Assembly (NCBI RefSeq): GCF_008369195.1
Contig: NZ_VOBC01000001.1
Location: forward strand, 2,232,001-2,296,000
DNA: 64,000 bases
Direction: 5' to 3'
DNA from: Sporosarcina sp. ANT_H38
Lineage (GTDB): Bacteria; Bacillota; Bacilli; Bacillales_A; Planococcaceae
Shown: piece after piece, positions 9,703 through 19,772 of the stretch
Numbering within the stretch: the first letter of the stretch is position 1
Layout: every line of letters begins with the position of its first letter
The notes under the pieces: model-generated
Database searches by the model: none
The model's input: only the letters and a program-made list of their open reading frames with translations
What the model was told of the DNA's origin: nothing
Translations under genes and position numbers: made by a program

Positions 9703-10332
9703 ATGGTTGGTCTTTTTTGGGAAAAAGATGATTTTAATGTATTTTCAATTGAAGGGCTAGAAAATCGGATGGAAGCATTGCAAAATCGAATTCAGCCAAA
9801 GTTCGGAACTCTAGGTACACATTTTGCGGATCGCCTTTCGGCACACGGAACTGATGAGTTTTTTCCGCATGTCGCTAAACACGCAAGACGGACTGTAAAT
9901 CCACCAAAAGATAGCTGGGTAGCATTCGCACCTGCAAAACGCGGATACAAAGCATTGCCTCACTTTCAGATTGGCTTATGGGGAACACATTTATTCATTA
10001 TTTTAGCGGTAATTTATGAGAATTCAGATAAAAAAGGGATTGCCGAGCGTCTAGATAGCAAATTGGATGTTTTAACTTCTCTTCCTGGTACTTATATCGT
10101 TTCTGGCGATCATATGAAACCTGAAGCTACAACTATCGAACAAGCAGGAGCCTCTGGACTCGAACAAATTTTAGAACGGCTACAAACTGTTAAAAAAGCA
10201 GAGTTCCTTGTCGGTCGTCATTTGTCACGTGAAGACGCCGTAAAACTTTCCACTGAAGAATTCATAGCTTTTGCAGAAGAGACTTTTGACTGTCTACTTC
10301 CTGTCTATGATGTTGTTATTAACAGAAAATAA
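9703..10332 (+). CDS. yktB: YktB family protein (UPF0637/DUF1054)
   Basis: A 209-residue cytosolic protein of unknown biochemical role. The family core is clear: IEGLENRMEALQNRIQPKF, HVAKHARRTVNPPKDSWVAF and KRGYKALPHFQIGLWGTH. The ATG at 9703 is preferred over TTG 9688 and ATG 9697 because GGGGG lies about 7 nt upstream of it. It converges on yktA with a shared terminator, the same pairing as in B. subtilis. Confidence 0.88.
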   Translation: MVGLFWEKDDFNVFSIEGLENRMEALQNRIQPKFGTLGTHFADRLSAHGTDEFFPHVAKHARRTVNPPKDSWVAFAPAKRGYKALPHFQIGLWGTHLFIILAVIYENSDKKGIAERLDSKLDVLTSLPGTYIVSGDHMKPEATTIEQAGASGLEQILERLQTVKKAEFLVGRHLSREDAVKLSTEEFIAFAEETFDCLLPVYDVVINRK

Positions 10333-10372
10333 AAGGAATGCTCCCGCTTAACGCGAGGGCATTCCTTTTATT
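10330..10372. terminator. Bidirectional terminator between yktB and yktA
   Basis: Arms AAAAGGAATGC and GCATTCCTTTT enclose a second imperfect stem; A- and T-rich on both flanks. The yktA stop codon is inside it. Confidence 0.8.
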
Positions 10373-10629
10373 ATTTCTTCACCACCGGCCTCTTTAGCCG
10401 ATTGAACTACACGGTAACAGACGTAACCACTCGCTTCCTCAAATTCCATACACAATGTTTTTTCCTCCGCCATGGAAGGGACCACTTTTTTGAATCCACG
10501 ATATGCTGTCATTAACTCTTCGCCTGGTATACCTGATTCATATGCCTTTTCAACTGCTTCATAAAATGCGGCGACTGCGATAATTTCTACTGTCGACCAG
10601 TCATGCCTGATTGGATAATTATAATCCAT
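10348..10629 (-). CDS. yktA: YktA family protein (UPF0223)
   Basis: A 93-residue protein matching UPF0223 in length and motif (MDYNYPIRHDWSTVEIIAV, then VVPSMAEEKTLCMEFEEASG). It is probably an all-helical cytosolic protein of unknown function. It lies 18 bp downstream of the flavin oxidoreductase gene on the same strand, so they are probably co-transcribed. The terminator shared with yktB overlaps its last codons. Confidence 0.88.
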   Translation of the reverse strand: MDYNYPIRHDWSTVEIIAVAAFYEAVEKAYESGIPGEELMTAYRGFKKVVPSMAEEKTLCMEFEEASGYVCYRVVQSAKEAGGEEIIKGMPSR

Positions 10630-10647
10630 GCGATTTCGCTCCCTTTA

Positions 10648-11610
10648 CTAATTAAAGTTCCAACTTTTACGGATTGCTTCCGCTTCATTCACCATACGCT
10701 CAACTAAATCTGCAACAGATGGTACATCGTTGATAAGACCCGCAACTTGACCAGCCCATCCATAACCGTTTTCAGCATCTCCATCATGAATAAAACGGCG
10801 GTTCGCCTCGCCGCTGATTAAATCCTTCATTGCTTCATAATCAGCATTTTCGGCTTCCATGTCAATTATTTTCTTCGTCCAACTCCCTGTCAACGCTCGA
10901 GCAGGTGCTCCTAAAGTTCTTTTAATGACCGTTGTATCGGTTTCACTACTCGCAAGAAGCATGTTTATATAAGCCTGAGATGCATGGACACACTCTTTCG
11001 TTGCAATGAATCTCGTCCCCATTTCGACTCCATCTGCGCCAAGTGCATGAGCAGCCATCCAACCGCGCCCATCCCCGATGCCACCAGATGCAATAACTGG
11101 TATTGAAACAGCGTCAACGACTTGCGGGACAAGCACCATCGTTCCAATATCGTCACGCCCAAGATGTCCCCCACCTTCTTGTCCGACAACCATAACTGCA
11201 TCAGCCCCGAGTGATTCTGCTTTCTGCGCCTGTCTTTTAGCAGCAACTAGCACAAGCTTTTTAACGTTTGTATTTGCAAGCTGCTCAAAAAATGGCGCGG
11301 GATTACCACCCGTCACCGACATTACCGTAACCCCTTCTTCTAGAGCGACTTCCACCATATGGGCATACGGGCGTCCATGTTGCCCAATCGCAAAGTTCAC
11401 GCCGAACGGTTTATCAGTCATCGCTTTTACTTTTTTTATCTCAACTCTCAGCGCATCTGCAGAATCCAAACTCATTGCGGTAATTTGCCCAAGCCCCCCA
11501 GCTTCCGAAACGGCAGCTGCAAGCTCTGCATAAGCTAAGTACGCTAATCCCCCTTGGATGATTGGATAATTGATATCGAGCAGTTCCGTTACTTTCGTTT
11601 TCCATTCCAT
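10648..11610 (-). CDS. Nitronate monooxygenase-like FMN oxidoreductase
   Basis: TIM-barrel flavoprotein of the nitronate monooxygenase/2-nitropropane dioxygenase superfamily, which also includes FabK-type enoyl-ACP reductases. Visible motifs are the N-terminal YPIIQGGLAYLAYAEL, the flavin-site QEGGGHLGR near residue 145, PVIASGGIGDGRG near 171-183, and ADGVEMGTRFIATKEC near 193. Its 320 residues are typical. The family oxidises alkyl nitronates, but substrate and the FabK alternative cannot be separated from sequence alone. The ATG follows GGGAGG. It is transcribed away from the gene-free region that holds repeat copy A. Confidence 0.85.
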   Translation of the reverse strand: MEWKTKVTELLDINYPIIQGGLAYLAYAELAAAVSEAGGLGQITAMSLDSADALRVEIKKVKAMTDKPFGVNFAIGQHGRPYAHMVEVALEEGVTVMSVTGGNPAPFFEQLANTNVKKLVLVAAKRQAQKAESLGADAVMVVGQEGGGHLGRDDIGTMVLVPQVVDAVSIPVIASGGIGDGRGWMAAHALGADGVEMGTRFIATKECVHASQAYINMLLASSETDTTVIKRTLGAPARALTGSWTKKIIDMEAENADYEAMKDLISGEANRRFIHDGDAENGYGWAGQVAGLINDVPSVADLVERMVNEAEAIRKSWNFN

Positions 11611-11799
11611 TTGATTTCCTCCCTTATTTATACAATGACTCTCTTCGTCATCTCTTTCTACTAAATCTTCAAAAAGAGGTGAGAGAAGTTGTGTTTCATT
11701 GCCTAAAATCCGGGTTTCCTAAAGAGCGAAAGCCTAGGGAATCTAGAATCTAGACTTCTAATTTCTATGTTACAACTTTTCCATAGTACGCTATTTTAA

Positions 11800-12434
11800 C
11801 ACGCCTGTTGAGCAATCATTTATTCACATAAAATACTAGTGAGAAGGGCTGATAACCTCCATTTTCACTGGACCATTTTCGGATCGCTCTCGGCTAAATA
11901 TTCACGCCAGATTTAGGTAGTAATAGCAATTCCTACCTTGAGAGGCATGTGTGGCTAGAAGTGACTCCATCACTTCTAGCCACACTCTTTTCAGTAATAC
12001 TGTTATGAATACTTGCCTGTCGCGTTCCTACAATATTGAAGTGAAAAATGCAGTTGCATTGAAAGAAAAGAATAGATGACTTTCTATAGAAATTGTAATT
12101 GCCCGAAGATGCAATTTCGGGCACTCTAGTACTTTGTACTATGTGTTCCTTGCTTACTTTTAGCAAAGTTTATGCATCAATCATGTGATGCCTTATAGAA
12201 AGTGACACTTCTTTCAAAATAAGAAAAAACTATAGATAAAGCATCAGCCGCCAAAATTGCATCTTTGGCGGCTTTACTCTAGGTAAGAAGCAAGCTATTC
12301 TTTCGTCCCAATAAACTTCAGCACTCTGTGCACTTATGCATTTGGAGCGCGACGGATGAAGGACAACTATACAAGTAGCGGCCAGGGGTTGATTAAGTTA
12401 TGTACTGGTTATTTTCAGTTAATCAACAGACGTG
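11800..12434 (+). mobile_element. MITE-like structured repeat, copy A (635 bp)
   Basis: Non-coding element bounded by 12 bp imperfect terminal inverted repeats (CACGCCTGTTGA at 11800-11811; TCAACAGACGTG at 12423-12434). It is flanked by a perfect 8 bp direct repeat CTATTTTA (11791-11798 and 12435-12442). A similar sequence lies inverted at 31734-32428 and a partial copy at 48448. Inside are a perfect 16 bp hairpin (11949-11985), hairpin GCCCGAA/TTCGGGC at 12101-12122 with loop GATGCAAT, and hairpin GCCGCCAAA/TTTGGCGGC at 12247-12272 with loop ATTGCATC. The two loops are exact complements. No transposase is encoded. The 11611-12522 gap holds this element, the upstream region of the flavin oxidoreductase gene, and the pdh terminator. 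Confidence 0.8.
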
Positions 12435-12457
12435 CTATTTTATAAGTCCGTAAGCAA

Positions 12458-12500
12458 TAAAAAACCATCTATAAGGATATCTTGCCGCCTCATAGATGGT
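12458..12500 (-). terminator. Terminator of the pdh operon
   Basis: 9 bp stem ACCATCTAT/ATAGATGGT (12464-12472 with 12492-12500) followed on the minus strand by TTTTTTATT, 23 bp past the pdhD stop. Confidence 0.88.
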
Positions 12501-12522
12501 CTTAATCTCATACTCTAAAAAG

Positions 12523-13935
12523 TTATTTCGAAATCATATGAATCGGTTTACCCAAAGCGACTTCAGCCGCTTCCATCGAAATTTCACTCAATGTCGGATG
12601 AGCATGAATCGTCATCGCGATATCTTCAAGCGTCATTCCCGCTTCAATTGCCAAAGCGAGCTCAGAGATCATATCTGATGCACTTTCACCAACGATTTGT
12701 GCTCCAAGTAAAAGACCGTCTTCTTTACGTGATACAAGTTTGACGAATCCTTCTGAAGCATCAAGTGCAAGTGCACGTCCGTTAGCTGCAAACGGGAATT
12801 TCCCTACTACCGTTTCATAACCTTCATCTTTTGCCTGTTGCTCATTCAAGCCAACAGCTGCAAGTTCAGGGTCAGTGAAACAAACGGCAGGAATAGCCAA
12901 GTAATCAACTACAGACTTTTCGCCTGAAATCGCTTCTGCAGCAACTTTTGCTTCATAAGAAGCTTTATGTGCAAGCTGAAGTCCTGAAACGACGTCACCA
13001 ATTGCATAGATATTCGGAATGCTTGTACGGCATTGTTTGTCGACTTCGATAAGACCACGCTCAAGGAACTTGACGCCCATCTCTTCTAGTCCAATTTCAT
13101 CTGTATTCGGACGACGACCAACAGTAACAAGTACGTAATCAGCTTCGATTTTTTTCTCTTCTCCGCCTACTTCGTATGTTACAGTAACGCCAGTTTCCGA
13201 CTCTTCAACGCCTTTTGCAGATGCTTTAACGATGACTTCGACACCTTTTTTCTTCAAGCCCTTTTTAACGATTTGAGTCATTTGTTTTTCAAAGCCTGCA
13301 AGGATGTCGTTGCCGCCTTCAATAATCGTTACTTCTGATCCAAGATTTGCATATGCAGATCCTAGCTCAGTACCAATATAACCACCACCGATAACAACAA
13401 GTTTGCCCGGCAATTCTGTAAGACTTAAAGCGCCTGTAGAACTAATAACACGTTTTGAAAATTTGAATGATGGGATTTCAATCGGACGTGAACCCGTTGC
13501 AATGATTGCATTTTTGAATTTATATGTTTGTGCAGAAGTTTCGTCCATCACACGCACTGTGTTGCTGTCGACGAAATAAGCTTCACCTTGAACATAATCA
13601 ATATTGTTGCCTTTAAGAAGTCCTGCAACTCCGCCAGTCAACTTGTTGACAACGCTATCTTTAAACGCTTGCGCTTTAGTGAAATCAAGTTTTACTTCTG
13701 TTGCTGTAATTCCCATAGAATCAGAATTTTTAGCATTAGCATAACGATGTCCAACAGCAATTAGTGCTTTTGAAGGAATACACCCTACGTTCAAGCACAC
13801 GCCACCAATATCTCCTTTTTCAACAACGATTACTTTTTGGCCCAATTGTGCCGCGCGAATTGCTGCGACATATCCTCCTGGTCCAGAACCTACTACAAGT
13901 GTATCTACTTCGATCGGAAAGTCTCCTACTACCAT
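12523..13935 (-). CDS. pdhD: Dihydrolipoyl dehydrogenase (E3 of PDH)
   Basis: FAD-dependent disulfide reductase that reoxidises the lipoyl arm of E2 and makes NADH. The 470 residues show FAD-binding [17 protein letters not shown] near residues 16-32, the redox disulfide [13 protein letters not shown] near 45-57, NAD-binding [17 protein letters not shown], and the C-terminal catalytic HAHPTLSE. The MVVGDFPIE start matches B. subtilis PdhD. Its GGAGG lies within the last codons of pdhC, indicating coupled translation. It is the last gene of pdhABCD. Confidence 0.97.
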   Translation of the reverse strand: MVVGDFPIEVDTLVVGSGPGGYVAAIRAAQLGQKVIVVEKGDIGGVCLNVGCIPSKALIAVGHRYANAKNSDSMGITATEVKLDFTKAQAFKDSVVNKLTGGVAGLLKGNNIDYVQGEAYFVDSNTVRVMDETSAQTYKFKNAIIATGSRPIEIPSFKFSKRVISSTGALSLTELPGKLVVIGGGYIGTELGSAYANLGSEVTIIEGGNDILAGFEKQMTQIVKKGLKKKGVEVIVKASAKGVEESETGVTVTYEVGGEEKKIEADYVLVTVGRRPNTDEIGLEEMGVKFLERGLIEVDKQCRTSIPNIYAIGDVVSGLQLAHKASYEAKVAAEAISGEKSVVDYLAIPAVCFTDPELAAVGLNEQQAKDEGYETVVGKFPFAANGRALALDASEGFVKLVSRKEDGLLLGAQIVGESASDMISELALAIEAGMTLEDIAMTIHAHPTLSEISMEAAEVALGKPIHMISK

Positions 13936-13938
13936 TGT

Positions 13939-15288
13939 TTACGCCTCCATTAATAAAAGTTCCGGATTTGCGAGCAATCTCTTAAGGTGATTCAACGCAT
14001 GCTGTGCAGTTGCGCCGTCGATCATCCGGTGATCGAATACCAATGACAATGCTAACATAGGTGCCGCTACAATTTCACCATTTTTAACAACTGGTTTTTC
14101 TGCAATGCGACCAATTCCGAGAATTGCAACTTCTGGATGATTAATGATTGGTGTAAACCATTGTCCTCCAGCGGAACCGATATTCGTGATTGAACAAGAT
14201 GCACCCTTCATTTCTGCAGGTGATAATTTACCATCTCGAGCTTTTACTGCAAGGCTATTTATTTCATCAGAAATCGCAAAAATTGATTTGCGGTCCGCAT
14301 GCTTAATAACAGGGACAAGAAGTCCGCGGTCAGTGTCTGCGGCGATACCAATATTATAATAATGCTTCTGAACAATTTCTTGTGTAGCATCATCGAGCGA
14401 ACTGTTGAACGCCGGGAATTCACGCAATGTCGAAACGAGTGCTTTTACGACATAAGGCAAATACGTAAGTTTGATATCTTTTTCTGCAGCGATGTCTTTA
14501 AACTTTTTGCGATGTGCAACAAGTTCGGTAACATCCACTTCATCAAGCAAAGTAACATGTGGAGCTGTATGCTTTGAATTGACCATTGCTTTTGCAATTG
14601 CTTTTCGAATACCAGACATTTTTTCACGTGTTTCAGGGAAATCCCCTTCAAGGTGAACTGGAGCTGGAGTCGAACTTTCTTGTGCAACGCTTTCAGCTTG
14701 AGCCTCTTCATCAGCTGTTGCTGGAGCAACAGCTTGTGTTTGACCACCATTCTTGAATGACTCGATATCTTCTTTCAAGACGCGGCCATTTTTGCCCGAT
14801 CCTGCAACTTGCTGGATTTCAATATCCTGCTCACGCGCAAATTTACGCACGGAAGGCATTGCAATAATTCGACGGTTAGGATCGACGTCTGTTTGGGCTT
14901 GCACACTTGCAGATGGAACAGCTGTTGTTGCAGCCGGTTCATCCTTAGGCGCATCTTCTTTTTCAATCGGTTGACCAGCTTCAGCTGTCGCCTGAACTTG
15001 TGCTTCAGTTTCAGCATTGTCGTCCTCTTCAGACTTCTCATTTTCATAACCAGGTGCGTCAAAGCGGATTAATACATCCCCTACGATTGAAACTGTTCCT
15101 TCGGAAACGAGTATTTCTTCTACAGTACCCGTAACCGGTGATGGAATTTCCACAACTGCTTTATCGTTCTGGATTTCAAGAAGAATGTCATCTTCATTGA
15201 TTTTATCGCCTTTAGCAACAAACCATTTTACGATTTCACCTTCATGGATTCCTTCTCCGATATCTGGTAAACGGAATTCATATGCCAC
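13939..15288 (-). CDS. pdhC: Dihydrolipoamide acetyltransferase (E2 of PDH)
   Basis: Core of the pyruvate dehydrogenase complex; transfers the acetyl group from the lipoyl arm to CoA. The order is one lipoyl domain ([14 protein letters not shown], lysine near residue 43), an Ala/Pro/Gln/Glu-rich linker, a peripheral subunit-binding domain ([20 protein letters not shown]), a second linker, and the catalytic domain with [12 protein letters not shown] near the end. I use the GTG at 15288 ([13 protein letters not shown]) because the AAAGGG site is well spaced from it and it matches B. subtilis PdhC. The GTG at 15297 sits on that site. About 449 residues. Confidence 0.96.
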   Translation of the reverse strand: MAYEFRLPDIGEGIHEGEIVKWFVAKGDKINEDDILLEIQNDKAVVEIPSPVTGTVEEILVSEGTVSIVGDVLIRFDAPGYENEKSEEDDNAETEAQVQATAEAGQPIEKEDAPKDEPAATTAVPSASVQAQTDVDPNRRIIAMPSVRKFAREQDIEIQQVAGSGKNGRVLKEDIESFKNGGQTQAVAPATADEEAQAESVAQESSTPAPVHLEGDFPETREKMSGIRKAIAKAMVNSKHTAPHVTLLDEVDVTELVAHRKKFKDIAAEKDIKLTYLPYVVKALVSTLREFPAFNSSLDDATQEIVQKHYYNIGIAADTDRGLLVPVIKHADRKSIFAISDEINSLAVKARDGKLSPAEMKGASCSITNIGSAGGQWFTPIINHPEVAILGIGRIAEKPVVKNGEIVAAPMLALSLVFDHRMIDGATAQHALNHLKRLLANPELLLMEA

Positions 15289-15366
15289 GCGATTCACCCT
15301 TTCTTAATTAAGACTTTCAATCTTACTGCTAGTACCCTTAGATATTAACGTTAAAACGTCTTTAAA

Positions 15367-16344
15367 TTAGAACGTTAATACTTTTTTAGCTGTTACAATA
15401 ATATCTTTCGCATTTGGAAGCCAAGTGTTTTCACCTTGCGCAAATGGATAGATAGTATCTGGTGCAGTTACACGAAGAACTGGTGCTTCAAGGCTTAAAA
15501 TTGCACGTTCCGTAATTTCAGCTACGATGTTCGCTGCAATTCCTGCTTGTTTCTGTGCTTCTTGTACAACTATTGCGCGGTTTGTTTTTTCAACTGACGC
15601 AATGATTGTTTCGATATCCATCGGCTGAATTGTACGCAAGTCGATAACTTCTACTGAAAAACCTTCTTTTTCAAGCTCTTCAGCTGCTTTCAAGCTTTCG
15701 TGAACCATAGCGCCGTATGTGATAATTGAAAGATCTTTCCCTTCACGTTTCACATCTGCTTTTCCAAGTGGGATTGTGTACTCTTCCTCAGGAACTTCCT
15801 GTCTGAATGAACGGTACAATTTCATGTGTTCAAGGAAAATGACAGGATTTTCATCGCGGATTGCAGAGATTAAAAGCCCTTTTGCATCATAAGGAGTTGA
15901 AGGAATAACAACTTTCAATCCTGGTTGAGAAGCTACAATGCCTTCAAGACTGTCAGCGTGCATCTCAGGTGTTGCAACGCCTCCACCGAATGGTGCACGA
16001 ATAGTAACAGGCGCATTGAAACGGCCTGCACTACGGAAACTCATGCGTGCTAGCTGACCACTAATCGAATCAATAACTTCATATAGGAATCCAAAGAACT
16101 GAATTTCCATAACTGGACGGAAGCCTGTAAATGCTAATCCGATTGCTAGTCCGCCAATACCAGATTCTGCAAGCGGAGTATCGAATACACGCACATCGCC
16201 AAATTCTTTTTGTAAGCCTTCAGTTGCACGGAAGACTCCGCCGTTATTTCCAACGTCTTCACCGAAGACGAGGACGTTTTCATCATTTTTCAGCTCCGTA
16301 CGTAGAGCATCAGTTATTGCTTGAATCATCGTCATTTGTGCCAT
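15367..16344 (-). CDS. pdhB: Pyruvate dehydrogenase E1 beta subunit
   Basis: Beta chain of the TPP-dependent E1 heterotetramer. Its 325 residues match the family. Visible blocks are [25 protein letters not shown] near 25-35, [16 protein letters not shown] and [18 protein letters not shown]. The start lies 3 bp after the pdhA stop, with GAAGGAG inside the end of pdhA. The 78 bp between pdhB and pdhC hold no clear terminator, so the operon continues. Confidence 0.97.
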   Translation of the reverse strand: MAQMTMIQAITDALRTELKNDENVLVFGEDVGNNGGVFRATEGLQKEFGDVRVFDTPLAESGIGGLAIGLAFTGFRPVMEIQFFGFLYEVIDSISGQLARMSFRSAGRFNAPVTIRAPFGGGVATPEMHADSLEGIVASQPGLKVVIPSTPYDAKGLLISAIRDENPVIFLEHMKLYRSFRQEVPEEEYTIPLGKADVKREGKDLSIITYGAMVHESLKAAEELEKEGFSVEVIDLRTIQPMDIETIIASVEKTNRAIVVQEAQKQAGIAANIVAEITERAILSLEAPVLRVTAPDTIYPFAQGENTWLPNAKDIIVTAKKVLTF

Positions 16345-16347
16345 CGG

Positions 16348-17478
<1,131 letters not shown>

Positions 17479-17729
17479 TTATATCTGTATTATGAACAAT
17501 TGATGTATTGATTGGTACAATCTACTCACTTCACAGTATATCTAATCAGAACTGAATGGTCAAACATAGCTATCTCATGTTTCTTTACTGTTAACTGCTA
17601 TTTGAATTAATAGTCAACACCAGACTGTATTAGCACAATAACAGCCCTGTATTATAATAGATTACCATTTACCACCATATATATTCATAGAAAAAAGGTA
17701 GAGAATTTACTTCCCCGCCTCACTACTAC

Positions 17730-18371
17730 TTATTCTTCATCCTGTAAACCGACAAAAGCAGCATCTTTTAACGTATTCACTTTGAGCGTTGCGTCATTAA
17801 AGGATGTCACCGCTGATCGGACTACCTCATTTTGTGCATTCACTTCACCGACTTTGTCCTCTAGTCCCATCAGTCGAGTTTCTACAACGACTAGCATTTC
17901 GTATAATTCCTTTTGCAAACTTGTAAGTTTTTTATACTCAACAACAAAGGATGAATGGAGTTCGTACCGGTTAGAAACCGCTATTTTTAGTTCTTCTATA
18001 CTTTTTTTAACATCTCCATCTACTTGTTCAATGATTACATCGAGCTCGTCCATGGATTTTGTTGCTTTTCTTATGGACTTTTCTTCTCCTTTGATTTGAG
18101 CTAGTCGTTGTCCCAACAATTCTTCAAGTTCAGTTACCTTTATTTTCACCTCACCCAGTTGTTCATGCGACAACTCCATCGTCTCATAGAATAATTCCTG
18201 TTCTAATTTTTCAAGCTCCGTCAATTCGCCTTGCGCATCCCGGGACACTTTTTCAGCACTATTCATTTTGGCCATTGTAGTTGACAACTGTTTTTCAATC
18301 GACGAATTAGAACTACATCCGAAGAGTACCAAAGTAACCGCTAACACGAATCCAATACTAGATTTCTTCAA
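17730..18371 (-). CDS. ykyA: YkyA-like cell-wall-binding lipoprotein
   Basis: A 213-residue predicted lipoprotein. I start it at the TTG at 18371, 9 nt after TCGGAGG, giving LKKSSIGFVLAVTLVLFGC with lipobox LFGC; the longer upstream reading would bury the signal peptide. The mature part is almost all charged helix with heptad-like Leu and Glu spacing (long coiled coil), as in the YkyA family. The position between def and pdhA is the same in B. subtilis. It probably sits outside the membrane in the cell wall; function is not established. Confidence 0.85.
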   Translation of the reverse strand: MKKSSIGFVLAVTLVLFGCSSNSSIEKQLSTTMAKMNSAEKVSRDAQGELTELEKLEQELFYETMELSHEQLGEVKIKVTELEELLGQRLAQIKGEEKSIRKATKSMDELDVIIEQVDGDVKKSIEELKIAVSNRYELHSSFVVEYKKLTSLQKELYEMLVVVETRLMGLEDKVGEVNAQNEVVRSAVTSFNDATLKVNTLKDAAFVGLQDEE

Positions 18372-18508
18372 AATTAATAGCCTCCGATTTCCCCTTAAAT
18401 TATAACGGTTTACATTTTTATGTTCAACTTCGCCTTCAAATTCTTTCACCCTTATTCACATTCGTTTATACTATGGAATAGAGTAACTATCGAAAGGAAG
18501 ATTGTACG

Positions 18509-19066
18509 ATGATTTTAATGGAACATATTGTCCGCGAAGGACACCCTGTCCTCCGCACACGCGCAGAAGAATTGATATTCCCATTGTCCGAAGTTGACCG
18601 CGAGCTCAGCGAAGATTTGATGGGGTACGTTATAAATAGCCAAGATGCCGAACTTAGTGAAAAATTTGGCCTCCGCCCTGGTATCGGGTTGGCCGCACCA
18701 CAATTGGGCAAATCGAAAAGAATATTTGCACTCCATATTACAGATGTAGATCAGGAAGCAACTAGTTTTATTGCTATTAACCCCAAAATCGCTAGTCACT
18801 CTATCGAAAAAACCTATCTTTCTTCAGGTGAAGGTTGCCTTTCAGTAGATCGCGATGTAGAAGGATATGTACCCCGTTACGCACGGATTACAATTAAAGC
18901 ATTCGATCTCCAAGGAAATGAATTCAAGAAAAGATTGAAAGGAATAGCCGCCATTGCTTTTCAGCACGAACTTGATCATTTGAATGGCATCATGTTCTTT
19001 GACCATATTGATAAAGAAGTACCATTCAAGGATATTCCAGGTGCCACTCCATTTGAGCGTGATTGA
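18509..19066 (+). CDS. def: Peptide deformylase
   Basis: Metal-dependent enzyme removing the N-formyl group from new proteins. All three signature motifs are present: GIGLAAPQLG near 58-67, EGCLSVDR near 108-115 and QHELDHLNG near 151-159, the last with the HExxH-type metal site. At 185 residues it is the longer Gram-positive type. The ATG follows GAAAGGAAG. It is divergent from ykyA, the order of B. subtilis defB-ykyA. Confidence 0.96.
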   Translation: MILMEHIVREGHPVLRTRAEELIFPLSEVDRELSEDLMGYVINSQDAELSEKFGLRPGIGLAAPQLGKSKRIFALHITDVDQEATSFIAINPKIASHSIEKTYLSSGEGCLSVDRDVEGYVPRYARITIKAFDLQGNEFKKRLKGIAAIAFQHELDHLNGIMFFDHIDKEVPFKDIPGATPFERD

Positions 19067-19127
19067 AAAATACTCTAAGAATATATTATAACAGTTGAAT
19101 ACCTGCATAAATTTAGTGTAGGTACCT

Positions 19128-19245
19128 TACAGTGTCCTTTAACTGGACAACGAGTAGCCAAAGCCATAAGACTGATATCCTAGCGGGCAGGCTATTGGAG
19201 GGCGACATCCCCTAAGCGGTATTCAACGGAAGGATTCATTCAGCT
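19128..19245 (+). repeat. Dispersed repeat D, copy 1, in the def-rpoY gap
   Basis: Segment with GTAGCCAAAGC, ATCCCCTAAGC and GGTATTCAACGGAAGGATTC resembles the reverse complement of 40100-40255. The similarity is patchy. The remainder of the 19067-19381 gap holds an imperfect inverted repeat (GGATTTTTCGGC near 19267 with GCCGAAAATCC near 19317) and the promoter of the peptide gene. Confidence 0.45.
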
Positions 19246-19330
19246 TATGATAGTTTTAAATTTATGGAAGGATTTTTCGGCAACGCTTTTAATTATTTGT
19301 TGGATCTTTCGGCTACGCCGAAAATCCTGC

Positions 19331-19359
19331 TTGACGAAATGTTCTGAATTTGGTATAAT
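19331..19359 (+). promoter_or_regulatory. Sigma-A promoter of the 23-residue peptide gene
   Basis: TTGACG (19331-19336), a 17 bp spacer, then TATAAT (19354-19359): near-consensus housekeeping promoter 22 bp before the start codon of the small ORF. Confidence 0.85.
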
Positions 19360-19381
19360 CGTTTTGAGGAGTGATGTCGCC

Positions 19382-19453
19382 ATGTACAAACGCCTAAAAC
19401 GAAAATGGTTAAAACGGCTCAATGGCATACTCGGAAAAAAAACTATCGCTTAA
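19382..19453 (+). CDS. 23-residue basic peptide, unknown function
   Basis: Encodes a peptide beginning MYKRLKRKWLKRLNGILG and ending KKTIA: ten Lys/Arg, no acidic residues, and hydrophobic residues spaced so that a helix would be amphipathic. The ATG is 7 nt after GAGGAG, 22 bp after a consensus promoter, and is followed within 10 nt by a terminator hairpin, so promoter, ribosome site, ORF and terminator form one unit of about 135 bp. I do not recognise a family. Options are a regulatory or antimicrobial-like peptide, a ribosome-related peptide, or a dual-function small RNA. Its neighbours are def and rpoY. Confidence 0.6.
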   Translation: MYKRLKRKWLKRLNGILGKKTIA

Positions 19454-19460
19454 TTATGTT

Positions 19461-19497
19461 AGTCCGCCATTAAATTGGTGGGCTTTTCTTTATTTTA
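19461..19497 (+). terminator. Terminator of the small peptide unit
   Basis: 8 bp stem GTCCGCCA/TGGTGGGC (two wobble pairs), loop TTAAAT, then TTTTCTTTATTTT. Confidence 0.75.
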
Positions 19498-19559
19498 AAG
19501 AAGTGTCATGCTAATATAAAGAGAATCAGTTCAAACGAACGTAAAAAGGAGAGCAAACG

Positions 19560-19769
19560 ATGATTTATAAAATTTATTATCAAGATAACTTGCTTCAAAT
19601 ACCAGTCCGTGAAAATACAAAAAGCATGTACATTGAAGCGGACTCAGTTAGAACAGTCCGCGCGAAGTTGAAAGATCGTGCTTATAATATCGAATTCATC
19701 CAACTTCTTGAAGGTATTCATCTTGAATACGAACAGGCTGCACCCTACTTCGAGCTTGAAGAGGTTTAA
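19560..19769 (+). CDS. rpoY: RNA polymerase epsilon subunit RpoY
   Basis: Small auxiliary subunit of Firmicutes RNA polymerase (YkzG). The 69 residues begin MIYKIYYQDNLLQIPVREN and contain TKSMYIEADSVRTVRAKL, characteristic of the family. The ATG follows AAAAGGAGAG. rnjA starts 3 bp after its stop, a pairing conserved across Bacillales, so both are translated from one message. Confidence 0.93.
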   Translation: MIYKIYYQDNLLQIPVRENTKSMYIEADSVRTVRAKLKDRAYNIEFIQLLEGIHLEYEQAAPYFELEEV

Positions 19770-19772
19770 ATT

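Noticed and set aside
11933..12166. 77-codon minus-strand ORF inside repeat copy A
   Set aside because: It runs across the perfect hairpin and the loop-bearing hairpin, has no ribosome site, and is not kept open in copy B.
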